Shown piece after piece: positions 49,511 through 61,178 of a DNA stretch of 64,000 bases (position 1 is its first letter; every line of letters starts with the position of its first letter). The notes beneath the pieces are model-generated. The model saw only the letters and a program-made list of their open reading frames with translations, had not been told where the DNA came from and ran no database searches. Origin of the DNA: Taeniopygia guttata (Eukaryota > Chordata > Aves > Passeriformes > Estrildidae); NCBI RefSeq assembly GCF_048771995.1, contig NC_133024.1:60036501-60100500 (forward strand), in the 5' to 3' direction. The position numbers were made by a program, and so were the translations under genes.

Positions 49511-51345
49511 GGTATTTGATTAATGAGAGATAATTCCAATTACAGTAATTTAGGATGGTATTGCAATTGTCCATCTATCTTCCTCCTGAAAGCTACTACT
49601 GCCCATGTAAATAGAGTGACGACCTAAATGGTGATGATGGTGGATTTAAACTCCTAGGACAGACTTGGAATTGTGGCATTAAGGAGCTGGCATGTGATTT
49701 TTGCCTGCTGTGCCTGTTCTTGGGGAGGAAACCACCCTCAGAGCAGTGGAGGACAGAGCTGGGGCTGCTTCTATCTTACATTGCTGTACTAAACGTTGTA
49801 AGACATTGTTATGAGACAGTCCTAAACAGATTAACATTTGGTGTTCTGCTGTGAAATGTGATTTCAGATCCCAAATCTTGCAGTTTCACGAAACTGTACA
49901 GATTTTTGGGTGCTTTAACAGTTTTATTGTCTTTTGCTTCTTTATTAACAGCTGGACATAGCAATTTGTGAGTTGCTTTGTAAATACCTTCCTTCGAGTA
50001 ATGTGTATTCAGCTTATTTCAAAGTAGTCACTGTTAGTGCACCCAACTTTCAGTTTAGTAATTTGCATCTTTAGACTTGGTGGAAGCTCATGATTACCAT
50101 TGTTCCAGGCTTATGCTATCACTTGCCAAGACTGTGATTCTATGATTGTATTCTTCCTTTATTGTATTTTTAAGTTTTCATATGACAGAGTTAAATATGC
50201 TCTTGATTGTGTCTGACCTACTGTGTGTTCCAGGTCCCCGTGTATCTATAACTTGGCCTTGCTATTGCTTACAGCACCATTACCGTCAATCACTTGCAGA
50301 TTTTATCAGCAATAGCTTTGTATTCTAGGGAGGAAAGTCTTGAAAATCTTGACTGATGCTGGGTTGTGAAGAAATAAATAAAACTGATTTCTTGTGTGAG
50401 ACATGTAATGATTTCCTTGAGGGTATTGTTCATTTTATCTGAGAAGGTGTTGGATTAACATTCTACAACCACATCAAAATGACTGGTGTTCTTGTGTGAG
50501 CAAATAAAAAATCTTATAGTAGATAGTATATTTGTATGAGGTTGTAGAATATGATTTGTTTTGACAGTGTACAAATCTTAAGTTGTGACTATGTCTTTTT
50601 AAAGATATCGAAGTGGCTTTTCTTGTGATAATTTTTCACTTGCATCTCCTTTTTTATTTTGCACTATGAATTAGGACATAAAAATGAAGGTTATGCGTAA
50701 TACTGAGGAAAGTTTTAAATCAAATACAGATAAAATTGCTTTATAATTAAGAATTCCTGCCTGAGTATCTGTCCTAGAATGGATTGATTGACAATTCCAT
50801 TTATAGAAACTGGATGTTTTGGTTTTATGGATGTGGATTTCTTTTGAACTCATTTTGAGAAAGTGTTTGTCTGCCTCCACCCTTGGTGGAATGCAGATGA
50901 CATCAGAATTTTTTATGTACTGGTGTTATGGATACAGAAAGACCAGCTTTAGAAGTGTCAGTGACATAAAAGGAATTGCATTCTAAGCAGTGTTACTATT
51001 TAAGGTGAGTTGGTGATGGATGTCCAGGTGATCAAGTCTAAGGTGATCTAATAAAGACAGAGTAGTAGGTGGTTTGGATTTTTACCTATTCCTTTTAAAA
51101 TACTAGAAATAATTGCAGTTTATGTTCCAGGTCATTTTGTGATCTTAAATAACCCTTCAACTACCTGGCATTTGAGTTGTCCTTTTTAAAACTTTAGGTT
51201 AAGATCTAATTATAACTTCACAAAAACAGCTTCTTTAAGAGAACATTTGTTTGTAAATAAATGGTAAAAATTTGCAGTTAATTTATGCAGTTAAAATATG
51301 CAGTTAATTTAATAAAAACTTTATTCTAACTCTGTATCTAAATTT

Positions 51346-51430
51346 TATAGGATCACAGGATAACTATGAGGGGACCCCTGTAGATCATCTAGTCCAACCA
51401 CCAGTGCAAAGCTAGGCCAAGTCTAAACTT
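51346..51430 (-). mobile_element. CR1 LINE 3' end fragment (antisense)
   Basis: ATAGGATCACAGGATAACTATGAGG is the inverted terminal part, and TAGATCATCTAGTCCAACCA with a following GCAAAGCTAGG matches the reverse complement of the CR1 3' end. The 5' limit is uncertain. Confidence 0.8.
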
Positions 51431-52048
51431 GTTCAATCTGTTCTTGTCAGCTGAAGCATGTTTCATTTACCTGAGGCATTCCCAAGTATCTTTAAGTCCC
51501 AGGTATTCCTTCTGTTTTGAATTCCTGGCATTTTTGTGGTGTAAGAATACCCAAGGTGATTAGATTTGTTTTACAGCCTTACTTTGCAACTATGCAAAAT
51601 ACACTATTCAGACACATTTTGTTTGCTGACATTTATCCCCAGATCTACTTGTAGAGTTTTGCTCCAGTTATTGTGCATTGACATAAATTCTGGCACCTTT
51701 TGCATCTCTATTACCATATGTAGACTGGTAGTCTAGAAGAGAGTACGTAGGTTAATGCATTTTGGAAGTGCTTTCACAACACTTCAACGGAGAACGTGAT
51801 GAGGTCTTAATTTAAAATCCTCTTCTATGTACTTTGGGGTTTCTCCATTAGAAAGATATTTGTGAGGAGCTTGTAGCGCTCAAGACTGGAGTTCTCAGTA
51901 AAAATACGCAGAGATACAGACTTGCTCATGTAGAGGTGGTGTGTGGTATTCTTTTTCCTTTAAATTCTGTTGGCAGCTGTGGAATGCCTGTGTTTAGAAT
52001 TACTAAACTGTTTAAAGTTGCATTGCACTAAATTTTACTTATTTCTAG

Positions 52049-52201
52049 TGGGTTAAGCCCAGTAGGCAGCTAAGACCCATACAGCTGCTCACTCACTCCC
52101 CCACAGTGGAATGGAGAAATGAGTTAGAAGGGTTAAAAATGTGGGTTGAGATAGTGAAAATAAAGGAAACAAAGGAAAAGCTGTACATGCAAGCAAAATA
52201 A
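52049..52201 (+). mobile_element. 5' part of an ERVL-like LTR, same family as 8241-8827
   Basis: TGGGTTAAGCCCAG, then GGCAGCTAAGACCC, GCTGCTCACTCACTCCC, AGTTAGAAGGGTTAAAA and AAAGGAAAAGCTGTACATGC run parallel to the first ~150 bases of the LTR at 8241. Similarity stops at about 52201, so the copy is truncated. It lies on the LRCH1 sense strand inside the intron. Confidence 0.75.
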
Positions 52202-52876
52202 GTTTTGGGTGGGTTTGTTTGTTTTGAAAATTTGGTATGCAAATGCATGTAGCATGAAACATGGCATGAGTGAAGTTATTGGCAAAATCCCTTCTGACTG
52301 ATGTATGTGGGACTTTCCCTGTTCTAAAACAAATGATACTTCAGACCGGGTTATAGCAGTGTAAGGAAGCTTACCAGTCTTCTTTCATCTGCATAAACCT
52401 CATCATAGGCTTGTTCAACCTACTTTCTGGGCAAGATGTCCTGTTATGCTGCTGTATTTAGCCTGCTCTCAGTTCAGGAGGAGTTTGAGTATGTCAGTAT
52501 CACCATGACTGTAATAGTCAGTAAATAATACAACTAATACAGTTAGAGCTGTTGGAATATGGTTATTCTTGTTCACTAGATAGTGTGTGGTCTTGCATGT
52601 TATGCCTTGGTTTTCATTCTTTCTGTCTTGGAGCATCCGCAACAGCAGGAATGTAAACAATAAAATATTAGGAGAATTTGTTCTTGTATTCCAGACTCTG
52701 AATGTTAGAAAATTATTCCTGATATTTCTGTTAACTGACAATATATTTGCATTGTATGCAGTGTGTCTACTATAAAACTTCATGAAATAAGGTTTTAAGA
52801 TGTGAAAGGAAGATGCACCTTCCACACAGATGGAGGAACAGAATATATGATACATGACAAATAACTGTTTTTCTTA

Positions 52877-52913
52877 GGTTTCTTCTCTTTGGTTTCTTCT
52901 CTTTAGTTTCTTC
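52877..52913 (+). repeat. 14-bp tandem repeat, about 2.6 copies
   Basis: GGTTTCTTCTCTTT occurs twice in a row and is followed by AGTTTCTTC. The unit is short and pyrimidine-rich. Confidence 0.85.
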
Positions 52914-55759
52914 AGCAAATCACCAGAAACCGCAGCTATTAAAAGGAACCTGTTTTCTGTATTTAATCAGATGAAAATCTGCAGGTGAACTTGTCTATGG
53001 CAAGATGATACCAGATTACTTTCTGATTCAGCCATGTGTGTAATGAAATGCACTGAGGACTGTGCTATTCAGCATAACTATTGTTATGTTGGATTTTGTT
53101 GTTTGCTTTTTTGGGCTTTTTTTGGTACCATATTTTCTGGAAGAATGGTAAAATTTAATCAAATGACATCTTAGAATGTTATTCTCACAAAACTCTCTTC
53201 TATTAATTTTTGTGACACGGTTGCCAATATGTTTCTTCCTTGTAAAACATTAAGGTGGCATTTAACAGTATTTGAGTTGTTTTTTTAAAATTTTTTCCCA
53301 TAACAACCATCAAGGGCTACAAACCTTCAGAACAGTAAATTTCAACTAGTGAGAATTTTCCTATTATAACTGGAGAAGTTGATGAGGAATGGAGAAGGCA
53401 GCAGGTGTAGTGGGAAGTAACAAATTTATAAATAATGTTTAAATACTATTAGCCCTCTGCCTTCTTTTTTGTTTGGTTGGTTTTTGTTTCAGTTTTTGTG
53501 GTTTCTCTTAGCCTTTGTAACTAATGGTAGAGAAACAAGGAGTAACTATTAGGCAAAATAGTAGCAAATAGAGTTATGGTTTTACTGTCTTAGGAGCATT
53601 GAATGGTTTTGAATTTGTGTGATTAAATCTGAAACTGTCTATTTTATTGTTCTCATAAAGTGGTAAGCTGTAAGTTTTAAAGAAAAAGGAAGTACAGTGA
53701 GTATAATAACTGAGCTTATATCCCACTATGCTGTATCTCTAAATTTCAGTAGCTTGTACATATTTTCTTTGGGGGATTGCTCTGTGTTCCTCAGTTTTAA
53801 TTTCAAATGTTTGTCAGTCAGTGTACCTTGCAATAAATTAACTGGAGGAGGTTAGTGTTTAAATATAATGTTGTTTGACTGTTTCATCTATAAATTTTTA
53901 GGGACTTTCCACTGGATTTCTACTGTGGTCATATGTCATTTTTTAGACTGCAGTTTTTTTTGTTGTTGCTGTTAAAGAAGCTTGTACTTCTGGTTTCATT
54001 AAACTACTATGTAAACACTGAGCTACCTTTATCGCCATTTTCATGCAGTTTGCTGATTTAGAAAATTTTTAAATTATGTAGCGTGAATTTATTTTTTTTT
54101 TCACAGTGTTTTTAGTAGCTAACATGCAGTTGCAGAGTGAACAGAGCTATACAGTATATGGGAGTAAGATGGCAATACTGAATTTTAGGATACTACTTGG
54201 AAATTTTTTCTCCTGTCTTTTGGTTTAACCCCATTTTATAGTGATGAAACCACTTTGTTCATTGAAAAGTTGAGTATTGGTGCAAATCCTTTCTAGTCTC
54301 CCTCTGACACCAAGGAAAAATGAGGGGAACAGAAGATTGAGCCCACCTTCTCTTTTTGCAGAAAAAAAAAAATCTGAAGTGTAACAGCTTGCAAAGGGTA
54401 TCCTCTAACAATTTCACTTTCCTTTTTAGTAGTGCTTTATCAGGTATGGGCCTCTCTAAGCCTTGGTAGGGTAGGAAAGATACCTTGGTTCGTACCTTTT
54501 TTGCCAGATAAAACTACAGTTGAGCTAGGAGAATGTATCTTCTTAAAGACTGTTCCCTAGGATAGCTACTCACATAAAGACTCATCTGTTTAGAGTTTTG
54601 TGAGCACATGCAGGCAAAATATTTCAAATCATATTGGCTATTGAAATTACTGCTAACCAGAATTTTGTATGATGCAGTTTGTCAAGCAAGGATGGATTAG
54701 AATAAAGAACTGTCCCAGTCTTTGTGCATTGTATTCTCTCATTTGTAGGTATGTGCAAGCCCGTGTCCATAAATGTGTGGGACATGATGTAAACAGATGT
54801 ACACACTTCAGGCATCTGGACTGAAATTTTTTGCTATCATTTTCTTGTAGTTGGAAGAAAACAACCACTTTTAATGTCTATAATTTTAAAATTAGAGGTA
54901 ATTAGTGTAATCATTGGAGCTTTTCAAGACCAGTTTTAAATTTTTGTGATTTATGCAGAATTTATTGAAAGAAATGGTATATATATTTCATTCTGGTTTT
55001 GGTTGCTACTCACAATATATGCTATGTTACTTTTACAATAATTTCTTCATATCTAAAGACTTTATTGTGTTTAGGTAGTAATGTAGCATTAGCTAGTTGG
55101 TTATGTAACTGTATAATGTTGTGTAGCAATCTTATGTAAAGAATGCAGCTGATTATTGGTTTAAAATCCCTATTCTGTTTTTACAGGTGAAGTAAGTATA
55201 GAAGAGTGTTAGCACTTCATAATTCTATCCTACTCTTTTTAGTTTTGTGTCCTTGTGCAGTTGTTTTTCTAAGTATGGTTACAGTTTAACAAGAAAATAT
55301 CTGTTCATTCGTGTTTTTATGATTTCTGTGGGTATGCCCATATAAGTTTTAATCATTATTTCCAAGATTGCTTAGGGTCTGAGAAGGTATTGTAATGCTG
55401 ATACAGGTGTGTCCCTAACTATGGTGGCAGCAAATGCCTAAAGTCTCTTTAGACAGTCCTGATGCTTTAGAGCTGTAGAAATGGGGACCACTGTAACAGC
55501 CAGGGCATCCCTGTGTCTTTGTCATATCAGATATATAATGTATGTAGACCTGAAAGAATAGATTAAGGTAGGAAAGGTATTTAACAATGCTGTCAGATAT
55601 GTAACATTCAAGTGTGTGTAAAAATTTAGTCAGATGTGACTCATAATTTCTAACTGAAACAAAGGTAAGGAAAACCTTTCTCTTTGTACTTCTGTTGCTG
55701 AAAATTCCATGTCAGAGAGACCTTCTGTAAGTGTTTTTGATGTGTTGGAATTGGAGGTG

Positions 55760-55819
55760 GAAGAGATCTTGTTCTGATTTTTCACTGCAGAAGACATCTT
55801 GTACTGATTTTTCACTTTT
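55760..55819. repeat. two-copy 30-bp tandem duplication
   Basis: The unit at 55760-55789 and the unit at 55790-55819 differ at about five of 30 positions and share CTGATTTTTCACT. The unit is a multiple of three, so on the minus strand it leaves a 76-codon frame open (55630-55860) with the repeat KNQxKxSS. No family match is apparent, and I do not call a gene. Confidence 0.8.
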
Positions 55820-56921
55820 GACAGTTTCTCAAAAGCAGTGGTTTCCAAATTGAAAAACATGGATTACATAAAAGCTTGAAAGTGGCATCCCATTAAAACT
55901 ATTTGCAGATCCTTAATGTGAAACCTGAGGATTTTCTGAACAATGTCCTGTTTCCCTTATGGCTGCTGAAAATACAAGCAATAGACTGAAAGAAAACAGA
56001 ATTCTCTGTTAAGCAGTTTTCTAAAGGATAGCTAAGCAACCTAGTCCAGAGAGTCTAGAAAGGATTTTTTTTTATGTAACTACTTCAACTCTCTGGGTAA
56101 TTTTTTTTTTTTTTTGCACTTTATATGAATATTCTAGACTCAGAAAAGATCTTTGATTTAAATATCTGGTTTATATTAAAGTTCAGAACTACTCTGTTAA
56201 TTTAAATGTATAGTATATTTTTACAATATACTTAAAAATATTCCAAATTATTTTCTTATTTGAGAACTAGAAATAAGTTTAAAATTATCTTCTGGCTTGT
56301 ATTTTTATGATGCTTTATTAGAATTCATCTGTGCCTTTATAATTGAGGTGCCTAATTTGCAAGGCATTGAACAAAAGAGAGGTAGGAAAGAATGTAGGTT
56401 CTTAAGGGTTATGCTGAGATCCCTGACACTGGCAGTGCTTGTGAGATCCTTGCAGAATTGTCTGAAATAAATGTGAATGAAGATGTAACTATTGGGCAAA
56501 GGGGGAAAAGCAAATAAAACCATGCAACAAAAAACATTAGAAAACCTAGGACTAACTTATCAAATTAGTAGCCTGTGGTTGGCCATAATTAAATAGACTA
56601 AGCACAGTATAGACATAGTTTCTGGATTATGTTGATAGTAAATGCTAACACAGACCCATTTTTTGACATGCAATTACTGTGAGATATCTAAATTCTCAGT
56701 AGAACTGAGCCTTTTTTATTATTGAATATTGTTGCTATGTAAGAGCTCAGCAGAAAAACAGAGAAGAAAGTATTTGGCTATTTAAATGAATTCCTAGCCT
56801 TTGATTCTATATTAAGCACTGCAAATCACTTTTTAATTCTGAAAGAAATAGTGTCTTATTTAAAAATGTTGTGAAAATGCTGGAACCAATCTTAAATTCA
56901 TAGGATTTTATTCTGTCCTTT

Positions 56922-56975
56922 TATAGGATCATAGGTAAAAAGACCTTTTAGGCCATATATCATTAGACATGCCGA
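56922..56975 (-). mobile_element. possible CR1 3' end remnant
   Basis: ATAGGATCATAGGTAAAAAGACC followed by TTTTAGGCCATATATCATTAG has the layout of an inverted CR1 end but is very diverged. Chance resemblance is possible. Confidence 0.35.
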
Positions 56976-59900
56976 AAAGTATCTGCTATACTGCTATTAG
57001 CTTATGGTCTGCACTCCTACTGTTGTTAATGCACTGACACCAGCACAAACCAGAAACCTGAACTTTGCCAATGGAGGCATGTTTGCTGAAACTTAACATT
57101 TACATTTAATAAATGCTGGGTAAAGGAACTCTTCAGTCTTCAGCAAAAATAAACTGAAAGTATCTGGGATTCTTCAGGCAAAAGCTGGCTTCCTCTCCTG
57201 GTTTTTAAAATTGTGTATGGAAAAGATGGAGAGTCCCTCTCTCTTTCACTCTTTCTCTGCTGCTTTCACCAATATTACTGTGCATTTTTTTCCTCCTCTG
57301 AATCCTTTTACAGCCTCTGTGCCTGATAATTTTCCCTTAGGGAAATAAGATGTCATCTTAGAACATATATCTAGAGTAAGACAGATAAATCTGGCTTTTC
57401 TCTATTAGTCTGGCTTTGCTGGCTTGTGTTACTTATTAAATATGGATAATACAACTCCCACTGCTCTTGAAGCAAGTGACGTGTGGTGTCTTTGAAAAGC
57501 TAATTTCAAAGAAGTCACTGTGCCTCCAATTTCTTGTAAAATAGCGGCAGTTTTTATGTACTAGAAGTATGAGAGCAAGTGTAATAAAGAGGGATACACC
57601 AACATCTCAGGACTCATTAAAATGTGTCAGCAAGATACAAAAGCAAGTACTGGAATGCATAGGGAAAGATGGACAAAAATTTGGAGCTAAGAGTCGGGGA
57701 AAGATGGGTTGTACTGTAGTAGGAAAGAGTAGCCTTACGCTCACCTGCAGCTGTCGTAACAGTTTGATATAATTTGCAGCTACATTAAGCTGTCATGAAG
57801 TTTTTCTTCTGGCCTCTTATTTTTCAGTGACTATAGCACACTGAAAAGATGAAATTATGTGTGAAAATATTGTTTAATCATGCTTATTTGTTAAATCATG
57901 TTTAAATGTTTTTAAATAAAAACAGAGGATGATAAGACAATAAAAAAGCTAAAATGTTTATGAAATGGTAACTAAGTTGTCTCAAAAGCTTGTTGCTTTT
58001 TGAGGTTTGTGTAATGATAGCTGATTACTGGCTATTCAGATAGTCAGATAGTGTCCGGAGTTATAGTCATAAGGTGGAAAACTGAGCCACTTAATCTCTT
58101 GAATCATTCCTAAAACAGCAAAGTTGACCAGTGAAGCCACTATTCCTGTTGCAAAACCTGCTGAGGTGATTCACTGGAAGAAACTCTTTGGAATGCCAGG
58201 CAAACTGGGAGGGGGCTAACTGTTAAAAAAGGTTCATAAGATGTATTAGAGTGGTACTGGGGACAGTATAAAATTATTTTGAGATTGTACAGGTCTGATA
58301 TGGGTTATTTAAGGCAAGGATCAGGAGTGGAAAAGGATCAAAGTGAAGTCGGGAGAGGAAAAGGAGAGAAAGAAGGGATAAAAGGAGACAGATTTTAAAG
58401 CAGACTAGTACATTTGCCTGGTGAAGCCCTGTTGCCCTATTACTATGGCCTAGCTTATGAAACTCTTTTTAAAATTATTTTTCTCTTCCCATTCCCCTGC
58501 CTTGTAAATGTCTATGGGATGTGTGCATGATCTTCTACTAGGCTTCAGGCTGCAGTTGCCAGCAAGTCAAATGAGTGAGAGGCAGTGGAGGGACAAGAGC
58601 TAATAGAGAAAATAGTGAAGGGTTTTTATCTCTTAGTATTGATCCTTAGGAACAGGATGGATCTGTCTGTGGTGTCTGTGTTTGTGTAGGCATTCAGTGC
58701 AGTACTGCTCCCTTCTATTCATTTGTGTGTTTGTGGTGAGATGTGTCTCTGTCCTTTGGAATTACTGCTCCACCCTCCTATGCTTGGAAAGGTTCTAGGG
58801 AGCAATAGCTCTTATTCACCAGGCCAGGAGAGGAGGGCTTCTGTGAGTCCCTCAGTATGCCTTATTTGCCTACCCCTTACAAATAAGCTTTTTGCTTCAA
58901 CTGTTAGTGTTCTATGTGGGATCTTTTGCAGAGCTTGATGCTGCCCTCAAGGCACGTTTTCTCTATCAGGAGTGCAACTAACAGCACAGAACAAAATTTT
59001 CAGTGTTGGAGGCCTGGTATTCAAAAAATCGTTAACACCCTGAACTCTGCTGGAATTTGATATGTCTTTTCGGTGATTATCACCTCTGAAAGTCAGGGTA
59101 CTTTCATTTTTGGATTTTAATGCCTGCAGAGTCCTAACAACTTTCTTTCCATAATAGTGAATAAACACTGTTACTGGTTTATATGTACAGTGTGTTTTTT
59201 AGCACATCAGCTAAGTATTCGGGTTTGGTATTTTAAGTAGTCTTCTGTTATTGCTATAAAATTATTTAATAGAAACAAGTACAAAGTAATAGTGGGGGAG
59301 AGAGATTGAACGGCTTTTATGCAAAAGCATATGAGAAATGATGCAAAACTCTTAACACAAACACTGGTAAAGGTGTAAACGTGAGTAGTTAGGTGTGTTT
59401 TAGGATTACTCCCATTCCTAACCCTTGTTTTCCAATGTTTTGTGAAGTGCTGTTAATATAAAACTTGATATCCAGTGTAAATTTCCAGATATAATTTTTC
59501 TGTTGGGTATACCTGTCTTCCTTGGAATCCCAGTTCGCTTGTCCCGTTACCACAAAGAATCCAATTACTTTTACTCAGGGATTAACTCAGTGATTAACTC
59601 AGCCATCCAAAGGACTGACCTGCTATACAGCTGATTCATGAAGCACCATCTATGTCACGGGAAAGAAAATCTGTAAGATATATTTGGAGGTGAGTTTTCT
59701 TAATGGTTTTCATGGTTTTATAGTTGGATTTTTGAGGGGCAACTCTAAATATTGGTTTGAAAGGAACAAGAAGCAGTCGTATAATTTCCTTTCATTCATT
59801 TTGTTGCCAACATAACTGGAAATAGGGGACACACTGCTTGTGTGAGAGAAGCTTGCCTCAATACTACAGAGTGTGATTAGAAGTTGTGTAGTGGGAGTTT

Positions 59901-60741
59901 CAGAAAGCTTTGCTGTTTATAATGTTCTGGTTCTATTTTAACAAAAGCTGCCTGGTAGATTTGTGGTCATTTATGTTAATAAATACAATAACTGAAGTAG
60001 AGAGCGTCTACAATGTGATTTTAATCTCTGAAGCCTGAACAGTTTGTTTTATGCCAGTTTTATGCCAACCAGTGTTCTTAGAAAGCTGGTTCTGAATTCT
60101 TAGAATAGTTAGTCATCTGTTCCTTCTCTAGCTTGAAATGTAAGGCTGTCCTGCTCCACTTTACTGTTTACTTTCCTTCAGTTGACGGAGTGTTGTGTTC
60201 TCATGCAGTAGTGAAGAGAGTTTAAGTCATTTGTCACCTTCAGATTCATTTGGTGAATACTGTGAAGGGCATTATGTGTGGCATGAGGGTGCTCCCTCTA
60301 GTTTTAGATACTCTGTAATAAACAAAGTGGTGCAACTTTACCAAGTACTATGGCAAGACACATGAGTTTTACCAGGTCTAGTTAAGACATGAAACATTGT
60401 TTGTTATGGATTTGACAGAGAGTAACTGATCTAGAAGCATTGTAGGAGTATCTGACTGCCAAGAAACAATGTCTTCATTGCATCATGCTAATTTAAGTCA
60501 ACTCCTTCTAGCGGAGTTGGCAAATTTTACAGTAATTTGCCACTTGCAATTTAAAGCAAAGAAATTGGAGCTATCAGTGTTCCTGCCATTCTGTATGGGG
60601 TGTAACTTCATTGTTTGGGTACATTTTACCAACAAGAAGCATGATCATTTACCTAGGTTTGTATTGGATACTGTCCTGATTCCTGGTGAAAAGTATGTGC
60701 TCCCCAGTGCTAGTAATGACTTAGACTGTGTGACTGCAAGT

Positions 60742-60762
60742 AAAAAAAAAAAAAAAAAAAAA
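60742..60762 (+). repeat. A21 homopolymer
   Basis: Twenty-one A in a row. A 113-codon frame (60469-60810) runs through it as a lysine stretch, but this frame has no other support. Confidence 0.9.
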
Positions 60763-61137
60763 GTGAGGGAATTATATCACCTATCACTTCTGCAGTTTTT
60801 AAAATATTGATTTATTATTTGATGTTGTTAGGTTGAGAAGTTCAACCACTTACTCTTGCTTTATAAAGAGTGTGAAAATTTACTAGTAGTAAAAGATACA
60901 GAATTCTTAGGAATTAAAAAGACCAATGTATAAGCCATAGGCTCTATAATAAATAAGTAGATGCAGTGATTGTTGTTGGCGCCCAAAACATAATCCTTAC
61001 ATTAGGAAATGGCTGATGACAAGCTGTGGTATTGCTGTGGAAGTGACTGCTATCTGGCCAGCTGGCTGAAAAAAAGAGAGCTGAAAAAGACAGTGAGGAA
61101 ATAAAAATTTCAGTCAAGCTGGCACTGTTGCTATATT

Positions 61138-61178
61138 AAAAAAAAAAAAAAAACCAAAACAACCAAACAAAACCAACG
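61138..61178 (+). repeat. A17 plus AAC/CCAAA-rich tract
   Basis: Seventeen A followed by an A/C-only stretch with CCAAAAC and CCAAAC units, similar in form to the tract at 27270-27313. Confidence 0.85.

Noticed and set aside
50115..50140. CR1 3' end at GTGATTCTATGATTGT
   Set aside because: Only the short terminal-repeat-like string is present; the conserved CR1 sequence that should precede it is absent.
60469..60810. 113-codon + strand frame
   Set aside because: It runs through an A21 homopolymer as polylysine, has no family match and lies in an intron.
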